Positions 34,522 through 47,060 of a stretch of 64,000 nucleotides of DNA are shown piece by piece (the stretch's first letter is position 1; every line of letters begins with the position of its first letter). The notes under the pieces were generated by a model. The model did not search any database and had not been told where the DNA came from. It worked only from the letters and a program-made list of their open reading frames with translations. Position numbers and translations under genes: made by a program. This DNA comes from Rhytidiadelphus loreus (Eukaryota > Streptophyta > Bryopsida > Hypnales > Hylocomiaceae), in assembly GCA_947034895.1 (NCBI GenBank), contig OX344764.1, positions 5,084,001-5,148,000 of the forward strand, read 5' to 3'.

Positions 34522-35230
34522 GTAGTTCTACCTTACATTCCAGAATTCAATCTGTAATTTCTGTGTAATTTCTGTATATAGGGACTGCATTAAACACTAA
34601 GTGGGGGCGGAGCATGTCAGACCGAAGAAATTCACAGAGAGTCCAGAAGGGCATTGAAGAAGACAGGTTAATTAAGATAACACTATTGGCGGCTGCAAGA
34701 ATTGCACAAACTGATTCCAGACCCTTTGGGCTTTGGGACTGGAGGCCGTCCTCAACTAAGCTTACTCATTAGAATTAGAATTAAGGGAGAATTGCCTAAT
34801 ACCACCATCCACCCAATTTCGTCACCTACAAGATCCTCCCAATTGCATCAGTGGTCCATCTATTATCACAATCTTTACAACCCTTTATCATGATGGCAAT
34901 GCACTTGGGGAATGGACACAATGCTTTAACAAGGGTTCATTCATAGTAAGTTTAACATTTTAGCTTTGAAAAATCATAGAGAAATTCACTTCTTGTCGGA
35001 ATATCTTCATTCTTTTTGCAATTGACTTCTTTCAAATTTTTCAATCTTTGATAAAAGTGGGAGATGACAAATAGCTTCTCCAAAGTACCTAGATAGCAAA
35101 TCTATGTGGTAATGGGTAGTTAATCCTTATAACAAGGCCAATTCTCCCAAATGTAAAGGCCTTGGGGCCAAGAAGTTGGGCCAATTCAATAAAACCTAGA
35201 AAAAAGAGAAAGAGGGGCTGAAATTTCCAA

Positions 35231-35550
35231 GGCTACTTTACACCTAGAGGTTGGGCCTGGCCAATGGATTTGATTTGCTGAAAAACATCATATTTATAAG
35301 AATTTTTTTTAATTGAAATTTGACATTGGCCCCAAGGCCAAGAATTGGCCTTACATTTTGAGTGCACCCAATTCAATGAGCTCAGACTATGTCATGTCTA
35401 TTTTGAATAAAAAATTCATTCCACCGAATTAGCCTAGCCTCTAGGTGTAAAGTTTTTTGTACTCATTTTAGGGTTTTGTCCAATCACAAGTGAGGATTTG
35501 TGGCCTTTGACACAACAAATTGGCCTGTCCCTCTAAGTGTAAAGCAACCT
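35231..35550. mobile_element. 0.32-kb TIR element (MITE-like)
   Basis: Left end GGCTACTTTACACCTAGAGG and right-end complement GGTTGCTTTACACTTAGAGG are inverted repeats, continuing into GGCCTGGCCAA/CAGGCCAATTT. A third copy of the CTCTAGGTGTAAAG word lies inside near 35431. No convincing target duplication was found. The remainder of 34530-36080 shows nothing else. Confidence 0.55.
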
Positions 35551-36090
35551 TTAGTATAAGAGGAATTTATTGATACTAAACAAAATCACTATGATTTTTT
35601 ATTTTTTATTTTTTCTAGAATATGATACCACTAATAAGATTTCATCATATACTAAGGATTGTTTATCACTAGGGACCAAAAAATAATAATTTGAGTACTT
35701 TGCCCATGGAAGTGACAATAAAGTTTTATTTTCTTGGTTTGGTCTCCAATGTAAAGTGGACCTAAATTTAATTATAGACATCTTCCCAATAATATAAAGA
35801 GTATGTTTGTGATAAATTCATGTATTGTCTAGTTGTGTCCCTTCCAATATGAGTCCGCTTACCTGCCTAGAAACTATTTGCGAAATTGTAGGTTTGGTAC
35901 GATTTAAAAAAAACCTCAATAGTAAATACTATTTCATTTCAATTAACTTAAAATTAGTTAAGGCTACGGCTGCCTCACCAGGGGAGACTTGGTTGTAAGC
36001 TTACACCACACTATCCCGCGCAGAAGCCATGCAAATCAAAATCATCATCTCGCTCAACTAACTGCAAGAGCGCCATTGGATTGCTCGGAC

Positions 36091-38878
36091 ATGGCTGCCA
36101 TGGCCGCACTCGCTCGCCGCTCTACATCCTTTCTCCTATCGGTATCTCAATCCTTCGCTTTCTTCTCTCTCAGAAACTCTCGCTGTTTTTGGAGAATCGA
36201 TTTTCTATTCAACATGTGGTATCTGTTCATGGAGTCGTTCTTGATCCCTTGTGTGCAGGCAATGGTCATGATCAATGGCGATTAGCAAATAGTTTTTCAT
36301 TTTGGTGTACGATGTCTTGCTTCGTGGTGTTATTGCTGATGTTAAAAGAAAGCAAATTAGTGTGGTATTTGTTGATTCCATTGTTTCCGGAAAACATCGT
36401 GTCTTGTGTTTTCAATTGCCTTAGACTGCGTGTTTTTTTAATCCTGTTTCTCAAGACACTGTTATGAAGCTGTAAGTGTACATGCAAAAATTGATGACCG
36501 TTCAAAATTCTGAATGCACTTTATTCTTTAGAGCCAAGATTTCTCAAGACTCTGTTATTCAGTAATAATTTGCAGAATTTTGAACCCTAAACCCTATTCT
36601 GCAAATTATTATTGAATGCACTATATTTTTTAGGGCCAAGATTACAGAAAGTGAAAATTATGGAGGGCAACTGAAAGGCGGATACTGGGATAGAGGGTGA
36701 TGCCAGGGTTGAGAATGAAGGGAGAACTTAATATCTTTCGCTGGCTCCTGTATCTTTCGCACACAAGGATTTCAATGTATCCTAGTCAAGAGATTCTGTA
36801 ACGACTCAGTTCAGAAGAGGAAAATGAAACTTTCGTTGAGATTCATGTCCAAACCATTTTTTTGGTCTGTGTAAGTCTTGGAATGCTCAAATCAAATTAC
36901 CGGAGATTTGTGATATTTATAGATTTACGACATTTACAGATTTCTGCAGCGTAGAGTAGCAAGAGCTATTCGCAAACAAGATATCCAACGGTAGACATGG
37001 CATCAGATTACGATTGTCCATTCCTTTGAGGCGTGCCTATGATGCAATTCCACACAACTTTAGAGCCTCTATGAGGCACAGAGAAATAGTCGGTGACAAT
37101 CGAAATGTTTCTGGTGTGATGTAGGTTAAAACACTTAAACCGGAGAGTTCAATATTTTGCAGATTCTTGAATGCTGCTCCCAAAGCAGACGGTGATGTCT
37201 TCAACCCTGTCTTCTCTCATTCAGAAATGCAACTGGTGGCAAGATCACTCTAAGATTTTTTCTCAATGTTTGTATCATATGTGTAGTTATGTTTATTTTA
37301 TCGATAAAGAGGAAGAGATCGTCGCCCTTAACCAAGTAACAATCGGTACTTAGGCAGGAATCAATCGTGCAGTCCAATATGCAATCTGAAAAATGTGGTA
37401 GATATAAACTTCAAATTCATATTATCTTGCAAGTTATTGAATGTTTCTTGTTCCTTGTCGTGGATAAAGATGACATTGTGAAGAAAGTGTTTATAAGGCA
37501 GCAGAAGAATTTCAGAACATACTTGGAGGAAATTTCCAAGGAGAAGTTTGTGATGGATCCCAATAATCAAAATTCTGTGAAGACCCACTACGAGATGCAA
37601 GCGAGAATCAGGGAAAAGTGAGTCATAATCATTTCAACGTATCAACGTTCATTCAACTCAAACAGATCCTCACGGTCATGATCTCATGACGGATCATAAA
37701 TTCTCAACTGTCTCTTCAAATTTCCTTCTAGCAATGCTCCAGGCAAGTCCGCAAACTACTGTGCTAAAATGATGTCCTCTGTGGGTTCAAGTCTTGGAAT
37801 ACCTTCCTTCACACAGAAGATTGCAAATCTTCTGGATGGGGCTGCTGAAGAAGCACCAGATGTGCGGAGTATACTGGTGCTCATCAAAAGCCTTCGTCAT
37901 GAGTAAACATTCAACCCCGCTTTCTTACCATAGTTCAGATGAGAATACGTCTTATCTCGATTTCTTTGTTTTGCACACTGCCGAAATTGTGTCACTGCGT
38001 TGCATGAGCTCGCGTTCTATTTTCCTCATGACTACCTTGAGAGACAGCCTTTACCTGAGCTGGACTGAGTTTGATTTGTACGCAGGGCTGGAATTGAAGA
38101 TGACATGGGAGCCGACGATATGATGTTTAAAGCTCTTGTGAAGGTGGAAAAAAGCATTGGAAAGACCCTTACGAGAGAGGATGCCAATGGGATTTCCATG
38201 TGGAAGAAAGAAATTGATCAGATTAATGCAAAGTGAGTTTCCATCCTGTCTAATTGCAAAGTTTTATGGCAATCAGTCCCCCCAATCGTCCCCCCAATTT
38301 TTTCAATGCTTCTGTTAGTACCACCACTCCCAAATTTCGTTAAAAATCTTGAACATGATTTTCCAAACCAAACCGGTGAAACGCAAAATGTCATTATTTG
38401 AGAACTATTGAGGAGACGTTCTGGGCAAACTCGGGTTGGGTTCAGGCTCAATATCAAGGATGAAGATTTGGAAATGCTCGAAGAAGAGGCCGAATTTGCA
38501 GTTGCTACGGCCGAACTAGAAGAAATCAGAAACGCAGCATTTGACAAGATTGACAGCATCAAGCGGAGGTAGAATTTGGACAAAACTTTCTACCTTGAAT
38601 GTCAATGTCACCCATGACTTTGAATTTCATTCAGCTAAATACTATGGATCGGTAAAGACCATCGCTCCTTTCAATTCCCCATTTTTCTGCTATCTCCAGT
38701 AATACAGCAAGTTACATTCATGCTTTACCGCTCATAATATGAAGACATTTTTCAAAGGTGGCTACCGTCTTCAGTTCTCAGCTCTAAATCCTAGCCTTGA
38801 TGGGCACATGTGATTTGCAGGGACGACATCAAGGTGGATGTGAGTCTGAGCGACTTAGACCATCGAACTTACCTTTGA
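36091..38878 (+). CDS. MGP1: Mitochondrial ATP synthase 24 kDa subunit (FAd), eight exons, 267 aa
   Basis: Plant-specific subunit of the mitochondrial F1Fo-ATP synthase stalk; the Arabidopsis homologue At2g21870 (MGP1) is needed for pollen. Exons: 36091-36141, 36950-36990, 37163-37191, 37434-37617, 37732-37902, 38086-38232, 38446-38568 and 38821-38878 (TGA 38876-38878). The sum is 804 nt and every phase agrees. Exons 1-3 give an Arg-rich presequence (MAALARRSTSFLL, RRVARAIRKQDIQ) reaching RFLNAAPKAD. Mature blocks match the family: DIVKKVFIRQQKNF, MDPNNQNSVKTHYE, IPSFTQKIANLL, DDMGADDMMFKALVKVEKSI, LNIKDEDLEMLEEE and the C-terminal DLDHRTYL. The last five exons are firm. The acceptor of exon 4 is an unusual GCAAG and adds a hydrophobic VIECFLFLVV segment not expected in the family, so that boundary may be wrong. 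Arabidopsis has about 240 residues. No lesion is seen, so I take it as functional. Confidence 0.87.
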
Positions 38879-39630
38879 TTGTCTTTGTATGACCTTACCG
38901 TCCCTTCACCTCAGTGCTATATTTCCTTAGCCGTGCTCGAGGTGGAAGGGTAGCCAAAATCCAGTCTGAGAGTCATAGAATACAGCTCGAGACATTTGAA
39001 TGTAACAAATTCCAGGCAAGCTTATTACACAAAACGCCAATGCCTTCGTCCATGCTTGTGCCCTGTTTTTGCTCTGTTTCTTACAGAAATAGGTTCCGGA
39101 ATTATGCAAAGTGCATATCGTCATTGGATGACTGGGTTCTCTCAAGTAAGTAGTGTTTTTTTATGTTTTATTTCTGGTCCAAATGAAGAGAATTCATTCC
39201 AGTAATTACAATTGTACAGTACACAGCCCTCTGTGCCTGGAGAATGAAGCTTACAAGACCAGCTGACAGAAGCCAAAACAGACAGCACTACCGGACAACG
39301 ACTACGTACTGAAGGCATCACAAAATAGCCGAAGCAGGTAGAATTTGAAAAAAAAAATGGATTATGTATTCAAGGTCCTGTGTACAGAAGATACTTTATC
39401 TGCTGCTCAAAATTTATTTTTATTTTTGAAATAAACGGACATCAAATCCATTAGACTTAACATTTGTAAATAAAACCAGAGGCAGAGCCCCCGCAAGAGA
39501 GGATACTCCTCAAGTTTGATGCACACAACATGGGTCCATGGCTAACTCCTACGTGATGTTCCTGTGACGAAGCAAGCTGTTCAAAGGGTACCAAAACTTT
39601 GAGAGACCTGATCCCATCCTGTTACCTGCA

Positions 39631-40368
39631 GTTAGAGCATCACCACCCGTCTTGCAAAATGCGGTGGTGATTTGGCTTGCAAAATGCGGTGGTGATTTGG
39701 CTTGCAAAATGCAAGGCCATCCACTTTGCAAGACGGGTTGGAATGCTTCGCCCCACCCATAGCCTGTTAAGAGGCATGTTAAGAGGCCAAAGGCAAGGTG
39801 ATTTTTGGTAATTTCTAGTTCAAATTTATTAATATGCAAAGAATTTCTGTGACTTTTTTCTAATTGAATTTTTATTACTTTTTCTGAACTAGAATTTTTG
39901 TAACTTCCTCTCAACAAGATTTGAATTTCTGGCTTCAATGAGCTGCCGGCTCCGGAGTACATGTCTTCTATGAACTAAGTCAGAGAATTACATAATTAAA
40001 TCAATTACAGAGAAAAAATAAAATTGAAGAAGTTTCGTGAATTACATATAAAAGTTGGTAAGAATTAATCACCACCACCATGACAATCAAAGCTCAAAGG
40101 TTGTATTTCCAAAATACTTTCACCTCAATAAATCCGTGCTTGTTGGGAAAGTGAGTAAATGTTTATTGTATACAATTTGCAAGCTGGTTTGCAAGCTAGG
40201 CTTTGGTTGGCAAATGAAATCGTTTTGCAGGCTGCAAGTGATTTTGAAGGTGATTTTGAAGAGGGCCTCTTAAACAGTTCATCGATTTTGGCAGATAGGT
40301 GGGGCAATTTTGCAAGCCACTCCCAAGAAGTCATCCATTTTAGCAAATGGATGGGCATGCTCTTACTT
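39631..40368. mobile_element. 0.74-kb non-autonomous TIR element with 25-bp direct repeats
   Basis: The left end reads TTAGAGCATCACCACCC and the right-end complement TAAGAGCATGCCCATCC, similar to the TAGAGCATC starts common among plant hAT-type MITEs. Inside the left part, the 25-bp unit at 39651-39675 repeats exactly at 39676-39700 and continues for 12 bases. The right part is rich in related TTGCAAGC/TTGCAAAT words in inverse orientation. A target duplication was not found. Confidence 0.5.
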
Positions 40369-40421
40369 GCTATATGAAGGTACCGGTATCTGCAAAAAAA
40401 ACATCCAAATAAGCATTTGTG

Positions 40422-41625
40422 CTACTCTTGTACTCTAACTATACAGGGTTGGTTCTCAGCAATGGAAACAACCCTAAAACAGTCTCCTAAAAACCTAAAA
40501 TCTCCCCTAATGATATCAGCATATACAACTCTATTTACAAGGTCATAATTGTTGACCTTGTCTTTCAACCAAAAAAGAATGTGAATATGAGGGAGACCAC
40601 ACTTTTGAAACTCAATAGTGTAACAAAAAACAATTGTCTCCCACAACAGATTTTTTTTGTGATTTTGTCCATCATAGCTGTTAACTTAAGCTCAAAGACA
40701 CCTATGTATAACAACATTTGAACAATCATGAGGACTTTGATCTAGCTCAAGCTCATCAATGATTTTAGACCAAGTCAGATTACATGTCATTGTTACAAAC
40801 AAATCTGATTCACCGAAAACTCTAACCAAAGTCATACTATCATGAAAGAGTTTTGCATATATCAAGGGGATCCAATGAATGTTGTAAGTAAAACAATGCA
40901 ATGCCAAATGTGTGCTCTATTGTCTTCATGTATAGCATCTACAATCGTGTGATAACACTCTATTCAAAGTTCTAATTGATGTTGTCTAATGAAAAACAAT
41001 TTTTTGTATTCTACACTCAAATATTGATCTACTACATTTGCTAGAATAACCTACCAATCCTATGTAGTATATTAGACTCAAGCTACTTTGAAGCATGTAT
41101 TGGACAAATGACTTTAAAGTCACTCCAATATTTACTTTAAAGTGAATGACCACCCGCATTGACCATCTGGAAACAACAAAAGATAGGATAAACATCATAA
41201 ATTAGATGAATTTTCTTTATCCATTGTAAATCTCTATTGTGTTGACAAAGAATAATATCTCAACCAGATTCTTTGTGTTGTTTGTCAAGAACAACAACAA
41301 TCTCTGAAATCACAGATAAAAAGTCCTACATAATTATGTCCCCCAAAAAGAACATGACATAAAGATTTGAAACCATGAACTAATGCATTTATTGATTCTA
41401 AAATCTCTTGGATGCTATTAATGGTGTCGCGATGAAGATCATCAAAGATCTTCATACAACAATCCATCTACACATTATCATCCCAAAACTAAATTTGCGC
41501 AAATCTTGAGCCATGATCTATTTTGGGCTTTAAATTTCCAATATGATGATAACTCTCCATTGACATGAAAAGTATATATCCCTTGTCCCTTGGCTTGGCT
41601 AGATTGAAACTTAGTACACATATTT
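40422..41625 (-). pseudogene. Helitron Rep-domain relic
   Basis: Helitrons are rolling-circle transposons; their Rep domain nicks DNA through a HUH motif. Reading down the minus strand from about 41625, in several broken frames: GIYTFHV then YHHIGNLKPKIDHGSRFAQI, INALVHGFKSL, LVGYSSKC, KLFHDSMTLVRVFGESDLFV with TMTCNLTW, and YTIEFQKCGLPHIHILFWL with DKVNN. This is the order of the Helitron N-terminal region, and GLPHIHI is the HUH core. The helicase part is missing and the lower end stops near 40420, next to the 39.6-kb element. Multiple frameshifts and stops show long decay. Confidence 0.82.
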
Positions 41626-41629
41626 AAAA

Positions 41630-42240
41630 ATGGCTAAATGCAAACACTCAATTATATTTTCTAATGAATTTAAAAAACTTCCAGAGTTGGTGTATTGCCC
41701 ATGAAAAGTTCATTGAGCATTAGATGGACAATAGTATGGCTAACATATTCACTAATAACTTTGTCATTGTAACAACAAATTGTCACTTTTTCCTTCTTAA
41801 AAACAAAATGTCAAACATTTTGAACATTGAATGCACATAGATCCAACGCTATCAATATTGACATCTACATAATCATCAATCATAGATAAAGCTTGAGCCA
41901 TAGTCTTAAGAAAGATGACAATCATAAGTTTAGGTTAGAATAAAAAAATCCTAAACTCTAAATTTGCAACGGTGAAACTTTGTAGTACTGAATCATAAGA
42001 AAAGGGTGTAGGATAATAAGATAATAAAATCTCACTAGCGGTAAACCCTAAAATCTATAAGAGTAGAAACTTTCTAGTGCACAATCACAAAAAAATAGGT
42101 TGAAAATTGCACCTATGTGACTTGTGCTTCAAAAATTTGCATCCCTTAAATATACTCTACTTCATTTAAATGCTTTATCTCTTAAACCCCACTGCATATC
42201 AAAATATATTCAACAATGAAAATTTGGATTTTTGGAGCCT
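41630..42240. other. Helitron flank, no further feature
   Basis: May include more of the decayed Helitron N-terminus, but no readable block was found. Confidence 0.35.
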
Positions 42241-42244
42241 ATTC

Positions 42245-42595
42245 CAAAAGTTAGGTCAAATTTAGCCAAATTATATCAAATTACTCAAATTCAAATAAAA
42301 TTGATCAAATTGCTTAAATTAGGTCAAACTACTTAAGTTAAATTAAATTGCTCAAGTTTGCTTCAATTTACTCAAATGAAGTTAAAAAAATGCTCAAGTT
42401 GTTCAAATGAAGCTCAAATTAGATCAAGCTATTGAAGATTGCATTGATGAAATTTGACTCAAATTGTTCAAATAAGCTCAAACTACTCAAATTAGGCTTT
42501 AATTTGATCAAACTATTAGCTTGAGACTCAAATTACAACCAAATTGTTCAAATGATGCTCAAATTGCTCAAACAAAGGTCAATCTTCAAGCCACC
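42245..42595. repeat. Degenerate short tandem array built on TCAAATTGCTCAAAT
   Basis: Words such as TCAAATTACTCAAAT, ATCAAATTGCTTAAAT, CTCAAGTTTGCTT and CTCAAATTGCTCAAA follow one another at intervals of about 11-14 bp over 350 bp. The array is strongly diverged and has no coding potential. Confidence 0.55.
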
Positions 42596-42599
42596 AATC

Positions 42600-45290
42600 T
42601 ATACTTAAAATCAAATTTGCTTAAAGAAAAGTGTGTACTTTGGAGGCATTGTTGAGCTCAATTGAATACTTAAATACCACCACTTAATAAAGTTCTTGCT
42701 TCACAGACAATGGTGACCAAAATCAAAAAACTGAAATGAGAAATTTGCAAATTTCAAAGATTTTGTGAATACATGAATTGTTGTGAAATCCAAAATTAAT
42801 TCAATCTAACAAATTTTCTAAATCATTTGGTAATAGCAATAGAACATTGAAGTCATAAAAGTTCAAAGCTCAAAAAATCATAAAATTGTGGAAGTGCAAT
42901 GAAGTTTGAAGCCAAAAAAAGCAATCAAAATGTTGATCCTCTCTAATATCACTTCTCTTCAATGGCCATCGTATTTTTGTGATATTATAGGTTTTAGAGA
43001 TGTGATATTACAGAGGTCATTGTGATTTTAGTAGACAATTAGAAATCTTGAACTAATTGAAATGCTACAAGAATCACTATATCCTAGACTATATCCAAAT
43101 TGTTGATGGCCTTCAAACAATATAAATTATTATAATAATGTACTAATAAATCATAGTGTATAAGAGGATGTGTTAATCCATTTGATTGATGCAATGTAAT
43201 CTACAATGGTATATAACTTTGAAATTCAACAAAACAGTCAAAAGATTTTGAATGCTTACTTGCATAGTGTCATTGGAAAGATTAAAATGTCTAGTTTCAC
43301 ATAAAGAATCCACCTTGCCATAATTGTTTTAATCTCTAGATATGGTTGTGCACATGAAGAGATCATTGAGTAATCTACTAAAACTTCAACCATATACCTA
43401 GTAATACAAAATATGTGTTGGAAAAAAAATAGATGGATGTGCTTTTGAAATGATCATCAACTACTCATCTAACAAGATGGCATTTGCATTCTTTGTTTCC
43501 ATAGGAATCTTGAAAGTCATTCATTGATCACTTTGAGACCTCTCTGGGATAACAAGGTTAACATACTACAACATTACCAAGGGCATCCTTATTTTTACTA
43601 TTGAAAAATGTTAGAGTTTAAAGAACCTACGTACAAAAAATAAAAAATTTAACCCCAACAGAGCTTGTTTGTTAAACCCTAAATATTCAACTACCCATTG
43701 TGAATGTTTTGAAGAGTGCACCTTATTTTCTTCATTGAAAAAGCTTTGAGAAAATCATGTAATGTAGCAATGAAAAGGAAAAATTATGATTTACACAAAT
43801 CAATGGTATGACTATTTTGGATAATTTACAATCTTTTGTTATGATTTCTTAAGAGTGGTCATGCTAAATCATGAGAGCGAACATTTAATTAAAGAAGAAA
43901 AACTATTAATTTTGTCTCTCTCCATTTGTGCAAAATAGATGTGTTTTCAAGGGAGTCAAACATTACCTTTGTGTATGCAACATAGTTGCAAAGTAATAAA
44001 GTCTTTTAATTATGGAATGGTTTGGGAGGGTCTCTCTAAAGACACTATAAACATGCATCTATAGAACACTTTAAGATTTCTTCGAGTTTTGACTTTTTAA
44101 ATTCACATAAATATATAAAAGCTCTCACTCAAATATGTATGATTTGAAATTTTATGATTTTTATTTGTCTACAAGTTAAAACAACCCTAATTGTAAACTT
44201 TTTAACTCTATATATGCGCATCAACTTAATCGAACAATTGTAAATCTTTCTACTTTAAGTGTTGAAATGTTATTCACTTGTTGAATATTCTTCCATAATG
44301 TCAAGTCTAGTTTTCAAGGCAAATTTGTCACTATTCTATTGGATAGTCAAAAAAGAATTATAATTCATAATGCAAACCCTCTTTCTACACCCTTAAATTT
44401 GCAAAAAGTGTAGATATGAACATTTGTGATGAACTATTAGATTTGGCATTATGTCCCATAATACTCTCGTGCATTATCTATTCCATTTTCTTTTTGGTCT
44501 TGGAAATACTCATCTTAAAGCTTGATGAAAAAGTGTATGCATTAGGAAAAATTTGAGGACTCAACAGGGTTGTTAACAATTTATTTTTGGCAGCGCTGCA
44601 GTCCGAGGTTGTGGTGCAATAACATAATCTTTATTTTATATATTAAAAAAAAATTGTTTTGTTTTGTTTTTAAACTTCTTCTTTTTTGAATTTTTTTTAA
44701 CTGCACAGTATGTTGTGGCACTGCTACAACAGTGCGGTGCGACATCATTCTTACTAATTTTTTCTACAATTGCACCATCACTCCTCCGAGGGGGGGGTCT
44801 AAACTCGCACCCCTCTTGAGGCCTCAATTTTTTCCTAATAGTAGAACCACCTATTCCCAACCAGGGATCCATACCCAACTTGTAGGGTGCAACTATTTCC
44901 AATGTAGGCTAGAAAAGATTTCCAACCAAAGCTTGAAATATGATTTTTTTCTCCTTTCCAAAGTTGGAACAACTAAAGTCATGACACATGTCCCAAAGTA
45001 GTGAACAAGAAAGTAGGCAATAGTGAGCAGGAAAGTAGTTTCTTAAATGATTAGAATTGGAAGAGTATATACATTGGCTATGGATTCAAACCAACTTTGG
45101 GCTTCCAAAATTCATAGTAATTTCAATTGAAGGCATAAAATTACCAAAAAATCTACAATCCCCGTGATTTCTATCTTCCTACATGGTAGAAAATTTACAT
45201 TGCCTTCTACAGCTATAGAACGTGCACAAAATCACTTAAGTGGTCAACTATGGGTGGTTCTAATAACTTACCTGCCTGTGTTCAATCCCT
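42600..45290. other. AT-rich intergenic, no gene seen
   Basis: No protein family or bounded repeat recognised. A more GC-rich patch at about 44700-44910 has open frames on both strands but no recognisable product. Confidence 0.5.
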
Positions 45291-45293
45291 TGT

Positions 45294-45441
45294 GACATTC
45301 CAAATTGGACCTGGGAATTCCTTGCTTTTGAGAATATCTTGGTGGAACCAGATCCTTTGTTACCGGACCTTGGGAAATGGGGACGGCCAGGATTAACTTA
45401 TGCTGGACCCTTTATTAAGGGAAAACAGTTGACACCTCCAG
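45294..45441 (+). other. Orphan exon-like stretch, unknown protein
   Basis: Forty-nine codons without a stop, with protein-like composition (DIPNWTWEFLAFENILVEPD, then GKWGRPGLTYAGPFIKGK), end at a good donor CCTCCAG/GTAGGC. No partner exon was found nearby and I do not recognise the family. It is probably a captured or decayed exon. Confidence 0.35.
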
Positions 45442-45449
45442 GTAGGCAG

Positions 45450-47060
45450 ATACTGTAGCAGTAAAGCCTGCCAAGGACATTCTAATATCCGAAACTGTTT
45501 GTTTTTTTCATTTGGGAGAAGGAGCCAAGTGTTTCTCCAATACTGGGGTGATACTTGGGTGATATCTATATGAAAATTAGGTAATACCTGGGTAAAATTT
45601 CAATACTGGTCTTACAATGTAGCAGTAATGTGGCTCTTTTGACCACCCGCAATGAAAATTTCCTTTACAAAAAATAGTCAACATCATGGCATTTGGTTGT
45701 AGCCAATTGGCGAAAATTCGTGCATAAAGAAAATATTGATCCAAAATTTCAAGTACATGACTTGCAGTGTTTTCTTTAAATCATTTTGGTGAAGTACTGT
45801 AGTCAACTATTTCTTCAATACTCATGTGATACTAAGGTGATACTTGGATGATATCTATATCACAAGTAGGTGATACCTAGGTAAAAGTTGGGTATTGGTT
45901 TTTAAAACATAAAGGTAATCTATCTATTTTGACCTAAAAAAATGAAAAATTTCTTTAAAAAAAAATAGTCAATGTCTTTTGGTTGTAACCACTTGGCAAA
46001 AAATTGTGCACCCTAAGACACTATAATAGTTTTGTCCCATTTGTTTACCCTTTTGTGTAACGAAAAAAACACAGAAAACATGTACTGTATAAGTTATTGC
46101 CAATGATATGGTAGCCTGTGTAATGTACAGTACTACTATTATACAGTATAGCACACTCGCGCCTGACTCAAGTTTACCCTTTGAAGGACAAGAATTCATA
46201 GTTTTAAGAATGACCATTTTAATTAATCACGTCAAGGAAAGTATTATTTAAACTTGGAAAAGAGAATCATTTTTATGTTGACTAAAAGGAAAATCTCTAT
46301 GTGAATTCCTCATAAATGCCATAAATATGATGCCATTTTTTACTTTCTTAGTTATTTAAGAAAATAAATGAATAAACTATGTCTTTATCTGAGGTCTTTA
46401 TCCACTTAAACTTCTTTAATTTCTTAAATAGAATCATACATTTCAAAAACTTTGCATTTTTCTAAAGTCTTTTTTCCATTTGTTTTGATCTATTTATAAC
46501 TTGAAACGTCAAAATGAAATTTATATGATGTTTTTAAAAAAAAATGAAAAATGATAACAACTAGATATCGTTAAAAATAGCATATTGTTTTAAAATAATA
46601 ATATTAATAACAACAACAAATGTCAAGAGATAATTGGTGTACTTCTTGAGCTCATTTTAAGAAAAAGTCAATGAAAACAGTTTACTTGTGTTGTGTGCGT
46701 GAGTTCTAAAATGTTGATTTCTAAGAGCCAAAAACATTCAATTTATTTGATAATTTTTTACAAATAAAAAATGGATTAAAAAACAGATTATTGATGCTTC
46801 AATTCTTTAGTTGAGCTCAATTACATTTAACCCTAGAAGGACGTAAAATTGTATAGTATGAAACCATGAGAATCATTGGGATGAAGAAATCCAAAAATAC
46901 TCATTGGAAGTCAAGCTACTATTGATGTTCTTCACTTTCCACAAAAAAATTCCAAGGATGAATAGTTGCTATTTTGTCTTACAAAAGATAATTCCTTTTC
47001 ATTCATTGGACAGTAAGTGTCCGCGGCATCCTTCCTGGGTTAATAGCAAGAACTATAAAT
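45450..47060. other. AT-rich intergenic, no gene seen
   Basis: A loosely repeated word TGATACTTGGGTGATATCTAT occurs near 45551 and 45837 with similar context, about 290 bp apart, suggesting an old local duplication. Otherwise nothing was recognised. Confidence 0.4.
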
